Below, piece after piece: positions 16,569 through 25,414 of a stretch of DNA of 64,000 nucleotides (positions within the stretch are counted from its first letter, which is position 1; every line of letters starts with the position of its first letter). Source of the DNA: Simplicispira sp. 125 (GTDB lineage Bacteria; Pseudomonadota; Gammaproteobacteria; Burkholderiales; Burkholderiaceae_C); the NCBI RefSeq assembly GCF_003096555.1, contig NZ_QEKM01000001.1:2790001-2854000 (forward strand), in the 5' to 3' direction. Under the pieces are notes generated by a model. It was not told the origin of the DNA and ran no database searches. It saw nothing but the letters and a program-made list of their open reading frames with translations. Position numbers and translations under genes: made by a program.

Positions 16569-17122
16569 CTATCAAAAAAATAGCTGCTTACGCCCTATTG
16601 ACGGGCGCTACAGCCATTTTTTCTATAAATTCTGCAACCGCTCAATCTGCGGATGCCGCCAGCCCGCTGCCCGGCACCCGGCTCGCGGGCCAGGGCCTGC
16701 TGCGCTTTTGGGGCCTGGAGATCTACCGTGCCCGGTTGTGGCTGCACCCTGCATTTCAGCCTGCGCAGTACGCGGCCCACCCGCTGGCCCTGGAACTGAC
16801 CTACCTGCGCAGCTTCAGCGCGCAAGACATCGCCCAGCGTTCCCTCCAGGAAATGCGCCGCGTGGGCCCCTTCCCCCCTGCCCAGGGCGAGCGCTGGCAG
16901 CAGGCGCTGCAGGCTGCGCTGCCCGACGTGCAGGCTGGTGACCGGCTCACTGGCCTGTACCAGCCCGACCAGGGCGTGGTGTTCCAGAAAAACGGGCAGG
17001 CGGTCGGTGCCGTGCCCGATGCCGCCTTTGCCCGCCTGTTCTTCGGCATCTGGCTCTCGCCCCAGACCTCCGAGCCCGCACTGCGCCAAGCCCTGCTGGC
17101 GCTGCCCGCCACCGCCCCATGA
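16565..17122 (+). CDS. Exported chalcone-isomerase-like (CHI-like) protein
   Basis: A 185-residue protein with a signal peptide (about residues 1-27, ending ATAQ) and a mature domain resembling the bacterial chalcone-isomerase-like family (GLLRFWGLEIYRARLWL; then LELTYLRSFSAQDIAQRS; and FFGIWLSPQTSEPALRQALL near the end). Bacterial members are not flavonoid enzymes; a fatty-acid-binding role is plausible beside CFA synthase. The ATG overlaps the cfa stop (ATGA). The signal peptide is encoded by a dispersed repeat (copy B), which probably replaced or created the leader. Confidence 0.78.
   Translation: MTIKKIAAYALLTGATAIFSINSATAQSADAASPLPGTRLAGQGLLRFWGLEIYRARLWLHPAFQPAQYAAHPLALELTYLRSFSAQDIAQRSLQEMRRVGPFPPAQGERWQQALQAALPDVQAGDRLTGLYQPDQGVVFQKNGQAVGAVPDAAFARLFFGIWLSPQTSEPALRQALLALPATAP
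16574..16630 (+). repeat. Dispersed palindromic repeat, family 2, copy B (encodes a signal peptide)
   Basis: Forward-orientation copy: A-run, ATAGCTGCTTACGCC, spacer, GGGCGCTACAGCC and T-run. It covers residues 4-22 of the CHI-like protein (KKIAAYALLTGATAIFSIN), that is, most of its hydrophobic leader. In the same frame, copy J in topB reads KTIAAKAGKTSAAAKK. Confidence 0.8.
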
Positions 17123-18426
17123 GCACGCCCACCCCTCGCCTGACCACCCGCCAGGGCCTGGCCTACGGCCTGCTGGGGCTGCCGCTGGCCTTTGCCGCGC
17201 TACCGCTGTATGTGCTGCTGCCCAACCACTATGCGCGGGAATACGGCATGCCGCTGGCCACCGTGGGCGCCGTGCTGCTGGCCGCACGGCTGCTGGACGC
17301 CGCCACCGACCCCCTGCTCGGCCGCTGGAGCGACCACCTGTTTCAGCGATCGGCCCGCGCTGTGCTGGCCGCTGGGGCGGTGTCGGCGGTGGTGCTGTGG
17401 CTGGGGTTGGCGGGGCTTTTTTTCCCGTCCGTGCAGGGCGTGCCTGCGCTGACCGCCTGGGCGCTGTGCCTGCTGGTGCTCACCAGCCTGGCGTACAGCC
17501 AGATGGGCATCGCACACCAGGCCTGGGGCGCGCGGCTGGGCGGCGACGAAGTGCAGCGCAGCCGCATCGTGGCCTGGCGCGAAGGCGCTGCGCTGGTGGG
17601 GGTGGTGCTGGCCTCGTTGGTGCCCGCTCTGCTGGGCCTGCCGGTGATGCTCGGCGTGTTTGCCGCGGCCCTGCTGCTGGGCTGGTGGGCCTGGACCCGC
17701 GCACCTCGGCCGTCCAGCGCCGCACTGCAGGCCCCCGTGCCCCGCGCCGCGCTGTGGCATCCCTGGCGGCAAGCGCCGTTTCGCCGCCTGATGGCGGTCT
17801 TCCTAATCAATGGCATTGCCAGCGCCATCCCCGCCACACTGGTGCTGTTCTTCGTGCAGGACCGCTTGCAGGCACCGCCCGCGCAGGAGCCCTGGTTCCT
17901 GGGCAGCTACTTTGTCTGTGCCGCCCTGTCCATTCCGCTGTGGTTGCGCGCCGTGGCACGCTGGGGGCTGGCGCGCACCTGGCTGGCGGGCATGCTGCTG
18001 GCGGTGGCGGTGTTTCTGTGGGCCGCCGCCCTGGGTGCGGGCGATGGCCTGCCTTTTCTGGCGGTGTGCGCGCTCTCCGGCGTGGCGCTGGGCACCGACC
18101 TGGCCCTGCCCGGCGCCCTGCTGGCTGGCGTGGTGGCCCGGCAGGGCGACCGCGACCGCCACGAAGGCGTGTACTTTGGTTGGTGGAACCTGGCCTCCAA
18201 GCTCAACCTGGCCCTGGCGGCGGGCCTTGCGCTCCCGCTGCTGGACGCGCTGGGCTACACGCCCGGCACCCGCGACCCCACCGCGCTGCACACCCTGGGC
18301 CTGGCCTACGCCCTGCTGCCCTGCACGCTCAAGCTGCTGGCAGCGGCAGGCCTGTACTTGCTCATCCTGCGCCCATCCACCCCGGCGGCCCCGCCTGCCG
18401 CCCCGCAGATCCGGAGAACCCCATGA
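17119..18426 (+). CDS. MFS transporter, GPH/MelB-like
   Basis: A 435-residue protein with about 12 transmembrane segments, matching the MFS_2 (glycoside-pentoside-hexuronide:cation) family: an early DAATDPLLGRWSD motif (about residue 58) and a matching cytoplasmic loop in the second half (GVYFGWWNLASKLNLA). Overlaps of four bases with both neighbours place it inside the light operon. Members beside CFA synthase clusters have unknown substrates; a lipid or lipid-precursor cargo is possible but unproven. Confidence 0.88.
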   Translation: MSTPTPRLTTRQGLAYGLLGLPLAFAALPLYVLLPNHYAREYGMPLATVGAVLLAARLLDAATDPLLGRWSDHLFQRSARAVLAAGAVSAVVLWLGLAGLFFPSVQGVPALTAWALCLLVLTSLAYSQMGIAHQAWGARLGGDEVQRSRIVAWREGAALVGVVLASLVPALLGLPVMLGVFAAALLLGWWAWTRAPRPSSAALQAPVPRAALWHPWRQAPFRRLMAVFLINGIASAIPATLVLFFVQDRLQAPPAQEPWFLGSYFVCAALSIPLWLRAVARWGLARTWLAGMLLAVAVFLWAAALGAGDGLPFLAVCALSGVALGTDLALPGALLAGVVARQGDRDRHEGVYFGWWNLASKLNLALAAGLALPLLDALGYTPGTRDPTALHTLGLAYALLPCTLKLLAAAGLYLLILRPSTPAAPPAAPQIRRTP

Positions 18427-18968
18427 CCCTGCAACGCCGCTCCCTCCTGTCCGCCGCCGTGCTGGCGCCCGCCCTGCTGTCGGGCTGTGCCAGCCAAAAC
18501 CTGGCCGGGTACGCAGCCGAAAAGCCCGTGCTCGACCTGGCCCGCTATTTCAACGGCACCATAGACGCCCACGGCATCTTTCAGGACCGCAGCGGGCAGA
18601 TCGTCAAACGCTTCACCGTGCTCATGCAATGCCACTGGGAGGGCCACCAGGGCGTGCTGGACGAGGCCTTTACTTATTCGGACGGCAGCACACAGCGCCG
18701 CGTGTGGCGCCTGACGCGCCATGCCGATGGCCGCTACACCGGCACCGCCGACGATGTGGTGGGCCAGGCCACCGGGCAGACGCAGGGCAACGCCTTTCGC
18801 TGGGGCTACACCCTGGCGCTGCCCGTCGATGGCCGGGTGTTCCATGTGGAGCTGGACGACTGGATGTACCTCATCGACGAGCGCGTCATGCTCAACCGCG
18901 CCCGCATGAGCAAATGGGGCGTCTACCTGGGCGAGATCACACTCTCATTTACCCGGCGCGGCCCATGA
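18423..18968 (+). CDS. DUF3833 lipoprotein
   Basis: A 181-residue lipoprotein with leader and lipobox LLSGC (about residue 21) and the DUF3833 domain, marked by LARYFNGTIDAHGIFQDRSG near residue 40, FTYSDGSTQRRVW and the terminal DDWMYLIDERVMLNRARMSKWG. The family is found in the same clusters as CFA synthase and the FAD oxidoreductase. The fold suggests a lipid-binding beta-barrel acting in the periplasm; no activity is known. Four-base overlaps with both neighbours. Confidence 0.87.
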   Translation: MTLQRRSLLSAAVLAPALLSGCASQNLAGYAAEKPVLDLARYFNGTIDAHGIFQDRSGQIVKRFTVLMQCHWEGHQGVLDEAFTYSDGSTQRRVWRLTRHADGRYTGTADDVVGQATGQTQGNAFRWGYTLALPVDGRVFHVELDDWMYLIDERVMLNRARMSKWGVYLGEITLSFTRRGP

Positions 18969-19747
18969 GCCTGAACCCCCGTATCACCCACTGGCAGGGC
19001 CGCAGGGTCTGGCTGATCGGCGCATCCAGCGGCATTGGCCGGGCCACGGCAGCGGCCCTGCACGCACGCGGCGCGCAGGTCATCGTCTCGGCGCGCAGTC
19101 CCGGCACGCTGGCCGCATTTGTGGTGGCGCACCCCGGCAGCCAGGCGTTGCCGCTCGATGTGACCGCGTTGGCCCAGGTGCAGGCTGCGGCCGCGCAGGT
19201 GCTGGCGCAGGGCCCGCTGGACCTGGTGTGCTATTGCGCCGGCACCTACCAGGACATGCGCGCCACCGGTTTTGACCTGGGCACCATGCTGCAACACACC
19301 GCCGTGAACTACACCGGTGCGCTGCACTTGCTCGATGCCGTGCTGCCCGCCCTGCTGGCATCGGCCACATCCGGGCGCCCCGGCCATATCAGCCTGGTCA
19401 GCAGCGTGGCGGGTTTTCGCGGCCTGCCCAAGGGGCTGGCGTATGGGCCCACCAAGGCAGCGCTCACGCACCTGGCGGAAACGCTGTACCTGGACCTGCA
19501 CGACCTGGGCCTGGGCGTGAGCGTGGTGCACCCCGGCTTTGTGGACACGCCCCTCACGGCAAGCAACCATTTCCGCATGCCGGCCCTGATCACGCCCGCC
19601 ACCGCCGCCGCCGCGCTGCTGCGCGGCTGGGAGCGCGGTGCATTCAATATCCACTTCCCCCGGCGCTTCACCGGGGGCATGCAGTTGCTGCGCCTGCTGC
19701 CCTACCGGTGGTACTTTGCGGCCGTGCGCCGCTTTACTGGACTGTGA
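18965..19747 (+). CDS. SDR-family oxidoreductase
   Basis: A 260-residue classical short-chain dehydrogenase: the cofactor motif GASSGIGRA (about residue 20), the CAGTY region, catalytic Ser in SLVSSVAG (about 142) and YxxxK in AYGPTKAAL (about 160). The C-terminal part is hydrophobic and may touch the membrane. As the penultimate gene of the operon it may act on fatty or isoprenoid substrates; the specific reaction is unknown. Its TGA shares one base with the next ATG. Confidence 0.9.
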   Translation: MSLNPRITHWQGRRVWLIGASSGIGRATAAALHARGAQVIVSARSPGTLAAFVVAHPGSQALPLDVTALAQVQAAAAQVLAQGPLDLVCYCAGTYQDMRATGFDLGTMLQHTAVNYTGALHLLDAVLPALLASATSGRPGHISLVSSVAGFRGLPKGLAYGPTKAALTHLAETLYLDLHDLGLGVSVVHPGFVDTPLTASNHFRMPALITPATAAAALLRGWERGAFNIHFPRRFTGGMQLLRLLPYRWYFAAVRRFTGL

Positions 19748-20196
19748 TGACCCTTGCCTGCCTGCCCCCGGAAGAAGCCATCACGCGGCTGGTGGAATGC
19801 TTTGAAAACCTGCAGCCCGCCACCGTGGCCGAACTGGGCCGCCTGTATGCCCCCGACGCGCGCTTCAAGGACCCGTTCAACGAAGTGCAGGGCGTGCCCG
19901 CCATCGAAGCCATCTTCCAGCACATGTTTGGGGCGCTGGAGCAGCCGCGCTTTGTGGTCACAGGCCGGGTGGTGCAGGGCGCACAGTGTTTTCTGACCTG
20001 GGATTTTTGCTTTGCGATGCGCAATATCCACCAGGGCGTGGAACAAAAGGTGCGCGGCGCCACGCACCTGGTGCTGGACGACCAGGGCCTGGTCACCCTG
20101 CACCGCGACTATTGGGACGCCGCTGAAGAGCTGTACGAGAAACTGCCCATGCTGGGCGCGCTGATGCGCTGGCTCAAGCGGCGCGCGCGCAGCTAA
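19747..20196 (+). CDS. SnoaL-like / NTF2-fold protein
   Basis: A 149-residue protein with the small alpha+beta NTF2-like fold: an N-terminal helix (AITRLVECFENL), the LYAPDARFKDPFNEVQG motif, and a C-terminal sheet ending near the RDYWDAAEELYEKLP motif. Such proteins are common at the end of LitR/ChrR light clusters and may bind lipid or isoprenoid ligands. The ATG at 19747 overlaps the preceding stop, so the upstream in-frame start inside the SDR gene is rejected. The stop codon TAA is the first base triplet of a dispersed repeat. Confidence 0.85.
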   Translation: MTLACLPPEEAITRLVECFENLQPATVAELGRLYAPDARFKDPFNEVQGVPAIEAIFQHMFGALEQPRFVVTGRVVQGAQCFLTWDFCFAMRNIHQGVEQKVRGATHLVLDDQGLVTLHRDYWDAAEELYEKLPMLGALMRWLKRRARS

Positions 20197-20296
20197 TTCT
20201 GTTTCCAAATCATTCGTGTCTAGGCGCGAAGCCGCAGACAGTGCTGTAGCACGGCAAGGCGAAGCAACAACGACACGGATGATTTAGAAATGGAAT
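20196..20296 (+). repeat. Dispersed about 100-bp hairpin repeat, family 1, copy 1
   Basis: This copy begins at the last base of the SnoaL-like gene's TAA and runs to GGAAT. Imperfect terminal inverted repeats of about 25 bp (ATTCTGTTTCCAAATCATTC at one end, matching the complement of the other) and an internal GTGCT-GT-AGCAC hairpin would form a long stem. It is nearly identical to the unit at 34995-35095 and inverted relative to 23056-23157. It fills the gap to the convergent GST gene and could act as a bidirectional terminator. Confidence 0.85.
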
Positions 20297-20319
20297 AACG
20301 CAGGCCGAACGAGCGGCGT

Positions 20320-20934
20320 TTAACCAGGCTGGGACTCGGAAAAACTCGGACGCAGCGCCAGCTTGTCCATCAGCCGGGCCAGGTTCGGGTGCTCGGCCCG
20401 CCAGTCAATCTCGGGGAAGCGGAACGACAGCCAGCCCAGCGCGCAGCCCACGGCGATGTCGGACAGGCTCAGATGGATGCCGCTGCAAAACGGCTTGTCG
20501 CCCAGGCCCTGGGCCATGGCCTTCAGGCTGGCGTCCACCTTGCCCATCTGGCGCTCGATCCAGGCGGGGCTGCGCTGGCTTTCCGAGCGCCCTTCAAACG
20601 TATTTTCCAGGCGCACCAGGATGGCCGCGTCCAGCATACCGTCGGCCAGCGCCTCCCAGGTCTTGACCTCGGCGCGCTCACGGCCTGTGGAGGGAATGAG
20701 CCTGCCCACGGGCGAGAGGGTGTCAAGGTATTCCACGATCACACGCGAGTCGAACACCGCCTCGGCGCCCTCCATCACCAGGCAGGGCACCTTGCCCAGC
20801 GGGTTGGAGGCGGCAATGGTGGTGTCTGCGGCCCAGACGTTTTCCTGCAGAAACTGGTAGTCGAGTTTCTTTTCCGCCATGACAACGCGCACCTTGCGCA
20901 CGTAGGGGCTGGTGGTGGATCCGATCAGTTTCAT
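20320..20934 (-). CDS. Glutathione S-transferase family protein
   Basis: A 204-residue protein with an N-terminal thioredoxin-like domain (KLIGSTTSPYVRKVRVV; the catalytic Ser or Tyr lies in STTSPY; NPLGKVPCLV, then DSRVIVEYL as the glutathione-binding loop) and an all-helical C-terminal domain (SLSDIAVGCALGWL). It is likely a cytosolic detoxification or thiol enzyme. The gene stands alone, convergent with the light operon and divergent from purB. The substrate cannot be predicted. Confidence 0.92.
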   Translation of the reverse strand: MKLIGSTTSPYVRKVRVVMAEKKLDYQFLQENVWAADTTIAASNPLGKVPCLVMEGAEAVFDSRVIVEYLDTLSPVGRLIPSTGRERAEVKTWEALADGMLDAAILVRLENTFEGRSESQRSPAWIERQMGKVDASLKAMAQGLGDKPFCSGIHLSLSDIAVGCALGWLSFRFPEIDWRAEHPNLARLMDKLALRPSFSESQPG

Positions 20935-21020
20935 GCTTGTGCTTCCGTGGCTCAGGCGCCGTGGGTGCGCCGGGCTGCTGATTCTATCGACACCCGCCCA
21001 CGCCTGCCTGACAGGTGTGA

Positions 21021-22418
<1,398 letters not shown>

Positions 22419-22422
22419 CCGT

Positions 22423-22490
22423 TTCTTCAAGCCTTTTTGGCCTCCAGCGCTTATCAAATAAGCGCTGGCAGCTATCATTTTTATACTGAC
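22423..22490 (-). repeat. Dispersed palindromic repeat, family 2, copy C
   Basis: An intergenic copy in reverse orientation. It is the cleanest palindrome of the set: 11-bp arms CCAGCGCTTAT and its complement around CAA at 22444-22468, flanked by GGCC with a T-run on one side and AGCTATCATTTTTAT on the other. It fills the purB-yaeQ gap and ends 5 bp before the yaeQ start, so it could act as terminator or mRNA hairpin. Confidence 0.85.
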
Positions 22491-22495
22491 AGCCC

Positions 22496-23056
22496 ATGGC
22501 CATCAAATCCACCATCTTCAAGGCGAATCTGCAGATCGCCGACATCGACCACGGCTACTACGCCGACCATGCGCTCACGCTGGCCCGCCACCCCAGCGAG
22601 ACCGACGAGCGCATGATGGTGCGGCTGGCCGCGCTTGCTATCCAGGCGCACCAGCTCAATGACCTGTGCAACGGCGATGGCACGCTGGCGTTTGGCGCGG
22701 GCCTGTCCGACCCGGACGACCCGGACGCCTCGCTGACCGACTTCACGGGGCGCAAGCGGGTGTGGATCGAGGTGGGCCAGCCCGAGGACAAGCCGCTCAC
22801 CAAAGCCTGCAGCAAGGCCGACTCGGTCATCGTGTACTGCTTCAACCACGCGTCCGAGATCTGGTGGAAGGGCATTGAAACCAAGCTCTCGCGCCTGGAC
22901 AAGCTGCAGGTCTGGCGCATTCCCACCGAAGCCTCGCAGGAGCTGGCCCGCCTGGCCGAGCGCAGCATGCAGCTGCAGGCCACGGTGCAGGAAGGCGCCA
23001 TCACGCTGAGCAGCACGCAGGGCAGCGTGCATGTGGAGCCGGTGCGCTGGAAGTAA
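22496..23056 (+). CDS. yaeQ: YaeQ family protein
   Basis: A 186-residue protein matching YaeQ throughout: an N-terminal IADIDHGYYADHALTLARHPSETDERMMVRL and later GRKRVWIEVGQPEDKPLTKACSKAD with YCFNH. The fold is related to PD-(D/E)XK nucleases, but no activity is established; early reports linked the E. coli protein to RfaH suppression. It is downstream of purB and separated from it by repeat copy C. The stop codon TAA is the first part of family-1 repeat copy 2. Confidence 0.93.
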   Translation: MAIKSTIFKANLQIADIDHGYYADHALTLARHPSETDERMMVRLAALAIQAHQLNDLCNGDGTLAFGAGLSDPDDPDASLTDFTGRKRVWIEVGQPEDKPLTKACSKADSVIVYCFNHASEIWWKGIETKLSRLDKLQVWRIPTEASQELARLAERSMQLQATVQEGAITLSSTQGSVHVEPVRWK

Positions 23057-23157
23057 TTCCATTTCTAAATCACCCGTGTCGTTGTTGCTTCGCCTTGTCG
23101 TGCCACAGCACTGATCGTAGGCTTCGCGCCTAGACACGAATGATTTGGAAAAGGAAT
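23056..23157 (-). repeat. Dispersed about 100-bp hairpin repeat, family 1, copy 2 (inverted)
   Basis: An inverted copy of the units at 20196 and 34995. It starts ATTCCATTTCTAAATCACCC and ends with TGATTTGGAAAAGGAAT; the interior shows CGTTGTTGCTTCGCCTTG and the CTTCGCGCCTAGACACG block. Its first base is the last base of the yaeQ TAA. It separates yaeQ from the convergent DUF2007 gene. Confidence 0.85.
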
Positions 23158-23182
23158 AACAACAGGGAAGGGTCGGCGCCTT

Positions 23183-23485
23183 TCACCGCGGCATGGGCGC
23201 ACCGCAGCGCCAGCACTGCTCAAAGCCGCCTTCCACGACTTCGCCACAGCCGCAGTCCCAGCGGCGCTGCGGCAGGTTGCGCAGGTCGTCCAGCAGCGTC
23301 TGGGCGCGCTCCAGGTGTTCGTCGTAGCGCAGCCAGATCTCGGGCAGGCATTCATCGGGCGGCAAGTGCCCGGCGGCGGCGCCCAGATACTGGCGCTGCA
23401 CCGTGGCAGGCATACCGTCCTCGCACAGCAGGTCGGCCCACAAGGTGGCCAGGGCCATGTTCGGTGCCTGGATTAGACGGCGCAT
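23183..23485 (-). CDS. DUF2007-like protein with zinc ribbon
   Basis: A 100-residue protein. The N-terminal about 70 residues resemble the DUF2007 signal-transducing domain (RRLIQAPNMALATLWADLL; LPEIWLRYDEHLERAQTLLDDL), and the C-terminus is a rubredoxin-like zinc ribbon with two CxxC-type knuckles (CGCGE and CWRCGAPMP). Zinc binding is expected and the partner is unknown. Repeat copy D lies directly upstream, between it and the DUF1289 gene on the same strand. Confidence 0.78.
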   Translation of the reverse strand: MRRLIQAPNMALATLWADLLCEDGMPATVQRQYLGAAAGHLPPDECLPEIWLRYDEHLERAQTLLDDLRNLPQRRWDCGCGEVVEGGFEQCWRCGAPMPR

Positions 23486-23495
23486 TGCTTGCTCT

Positions 23496-23552
23496 TTATT
23501 TGATAGCTATTACCGCTTATCCATAAAGCGTCAGAGCCTTTTTTCATTCAAA
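23496..23552 (+). repeat. Dispersed palindromic repeat, family 2, copy D (overlaps DUF1289 3' end)
   Basis: Forward copy TTTGATAGCTATTACCGCTTAT, then AAAGCGTCAGAGCC and a T-run. Its right half overlaps the end of the DUF1289 gene and encodes the last residues (NLNEKRL) and TGA stop. The other half is the spacer before the DUF2007 gene. Confidence 0.75.
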
Positions 23553-23956
23553 TTCTCCTGGGCACGCTCAGCATAGCGGTTGAAGCGCCAGGCCGTGCCC
23601 TCGTGCTGAATGCGCTGCCAGGTGGCGCGTTTTTGCACCGGGCCCATCGCTGGCCAATGCTGCACTTCTTCAAAGCTGCGCCCGCAGCCCTTGCACCAAT
23701 CATCGCCTTGGCTGGTGGAGCAAATGGCGATGCAGGGGGTATCGGGCGTGGTGGCATACCAGTCCAGCCACGCAGCCAGGGCGGCGGCGCTCATCTGTGC
23801 TTCGTCGATGGCGGTGCTGTGGCGGTACGCCAGGTCGGCATACACCTCGGCCAGGGCCTGCACGGCCGGGGCCAGCACTACGCCATCGGGGCTGGGCGAT
23901 TGCGCTCGCCAGTGGTTGATCGCGGCTTCGATGTCGGTGATGTGGATGGCGGCCAT
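23531..23956 (-). CDS. DUF3717-DUF1289 fusion protein
   Basis: A 141-residue two-part protein. Residues about 1-65 match the small DUF3717 domain (ITDIEAAINHWRAQSPS), and residues about 72-130 match the cysteine-rich DUF1289 domain (DTPCIAICS, then WCKGCGRSFEEVQHW), which probably binds a metal through its four cysteines. The two domains are often separate genes. The final NLNEKRL comes from repeat copy D. Function unknown. Confidence 0.78.
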   Translation of the reverse strand: MAAIHITDIEAAINHWRAQSPSPDGVVLAPAVQALAEVYADLAYRHSTAIDEAQMSAAALAAWLDWYATTPDTPCIAICSTSQGDDWCKGCGRSFEEVQHWPAMGPVQKRATWQRIQHEGTAWRFNRYAERAQENLNEKRL

Positions 23957-24044
23957 GGTGGAAGAATCATAGTGGCGCCGCCCACATGCGCGCCGCGCCA
24001 GGGGCTATGGCCCTGCGCTGCGTGCTGATCAGGCTTGTGCTCTA

Positions 24045-24185
24045 ATTCCGGCCGAAGGGGAGTAGCTTGAACCCGCACAGCATGGCAGAGCGGGAATCGG
24101 CAGGTCGTCAACACGGTGCAACGCACCCGGCCTGTCGGGGTCGTGCCCAAAGAAGCACGGCCGGGCAAGACCTTCACCCGCCGCC
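24045..24185 (+). promoter_or_regulatory. yybP-ykoY manganese riboswitch
   Basis: The 280-bp leader of the TerC gene contains the conserved yybP-ykoY elements in order: GGGGAGTAGC (24057-24066), TCGTCAACACGG (24105-24116) and GGGCAAGACCTTCACCC (24163-24179). CCGAAGG at the 5' end can pair with CCTTC at the 3' end to close P1. This class senses Mn2+ and usually turns on Mn exporters or TerC proteins. A downstream expression platform must lie in the about 55 bp before the ATG. Confidence 0.9.
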
Positions 24186-24236
24186 GCATTGCGCTGCGCG
24201 CTGGGTTCTGCCTACCTCTGCCTCTCGAAAGAATCC

Positions 24237-24983
24237 ATGGAACAGTTCATGACCCCCGAATTCTGGGTCGCCGTCGGTCAGATCATCATGATCGACATCC
24301 TGCTCGGTGGCGACAATGCCGTCGTCATCGCGCTGGCCTGTCGCAAGCTGCCGGCGCACCAGCGCACCAAGGGCATCCTGTGGGGCACCGCAGGCGCCAT
24401 CATCCTGCGCGTGGTGCTGATCTACTTTGCCCTCACGCTGCTGGCCATTCCCTTCCTCAAACTCGTCGGCGCCGCGCTGCTGGTGTGGATTGGCGTGAAA
24501 CTGCTGGCGCCGGACCCCGACGACGACCACAGCAACATCAACGCCAGCGACAAGCTGCTGGCCGCCATCAAGACCATCATCATTGCCGACCTGGTGATGA
24601 GCATCGACAACGTGATTGCGATTGCAGGTGCCGCCCAGGGCGCAGCCGACCACCACGAAATGCCTCTGGTCATTTTTGGCCTGGTGATCAGCATTCCGAT
24701 CATCGTCTGGGGCAGCCAGCTGGTCATCAAGCTGATGGACCGCTTCCCCGCCATCATCACCGTCGGTGGCATGCTGCTGGGCTGGATTGCCGGCACCATG
24801 CTCGTCTCCGACCCGGCCGTGGCCAACGCCGACACCCTGCCCTGGATGCTCAAGATCGACCAGGCCAACGACTGGATCAAGTACAGCGCCGGCATTGCAG
24901 GTGCACTGCTGGTGCTGGCCCTTGGCAAATGGATTGCCGCGCGCCATGCGGCAGAGGCCAAACCCGAGCCTGCGGCCCACTGA
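24237..24983 (+). CDS. TerC family membrane protein
   Basis: A 248-residue integral membrane protein with about seven transmembrane segments and the two TerC signatures: DILLGGDNAVVIALA (about residue 16) and DLVMSIDNVIAIAGAA (about 120), whose acidic and Asn residues line the ion path. A DDD-rich cytoplasmic loop lies at about residue 98. Given the yybP-ykoY riboswitch, it likely exports or handles Mn2+ for metal homeostasis, as for Alx and YkoY. The ATG at 24237 is chosen over an upstream in-frame start that would overlap the riboswitch. Confidence 0.92.
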   Translation: MEQFMTPEFWVAVGQIIMIDILLGGDNAVVIALACRKLPAHQRTKGILWGTAGAIILRVVLIYFALTLLAIPFLKLVGAALLVWIGVKLLAPDPDDDHSNINASDKLLAAIKTIIIADLVMSIDNVIAIAGAAQGAADHHEMPLVIFGLVISIPIIVWGSQLVIKLMDRFPAIITVGGMLLGWIAGTMLVSDPAVANADTLPWMLKIDQANDWIKYSAGIAGALLVLALGKWIAARHAAEAKPEPAAH

Positions 24984-25002
24984 CCGCCGGTTCCATCCAT
25001 GC

Positions 25003-25026
25003 ACGGGGGCTTCGGCCCCCGTTTTT
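25003..25026 (+). terminator. Rho-independent terminator after terC
   Basis: A GC-rich stem ACGGGGGC / GCCCCCGT with a TTCG tetraloop is followed by TTTTT. It lies 20 bp after the terC stop and before the small membrane protein gene. Confidence 0.9.
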
Positions 25027-25060
25027 GCGTGCGCCCGGGGGCTTGCGCTATGCTGGCAGC

Positions 25061-25414
25061 ATGAAACTCCTTGCCAAATGGCTGCTCAGCGCCAGCGCGC
25101 TGCTGTTGGTGGCTTATCTCTACAGCGGTGTGCAGGTGCAGAGCTTTACCTCGGCCCTGATTGCCGCTTTCGTCATCGGCCTGTTCAACGCGGTACTGCG
25201 GCCGGTACTGGTGCTGCTGACACTGCCGGTCACCATCGTCACCGTCGGGCTGTTCCTGTTCGTCATCAACGCGCTGATGTTCTGGGCCGCCGCCGGAGTG
25301 CTCGATGGTTTCCACGTCAGCGGCTTTGGTGCGGCGCTGCTGGGCTCGCTGCTGTACTCGGTGCTGGGCATCGTGATCGAATCAGCGCTCGGCGGTCTGT
25401 TCGCGAAGAAGTGA
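25061..25414 (+). CDS. Phage-holin-4-superfamily small membrane protein
   Basis: A 117-residue hydrophobic protein with four transmembrane segments, matching the PF04020-type family (FVIGLFNAVLRPVLVLLTLPVTIVTVG, then NALMFW). Despite the holin-like name, chromosomal members are ordinary conserved membrane proteins of unknown role. The last 33 bp overlap the convergent M48 protease gene. No operon partner is evident because terC ends in a terminator upstream. Confidence 0.85.
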   Translation: MKLLAKWLLSASALLLVAYLYSGVQVQSFTSALIAAFVIGLFNAVLRPVLVLLTLPVTIVTVGLFLFVINALMFWAAAGVLDGFHVSGFGAALLGSLLYSVLGIVIESALGGLFAKK

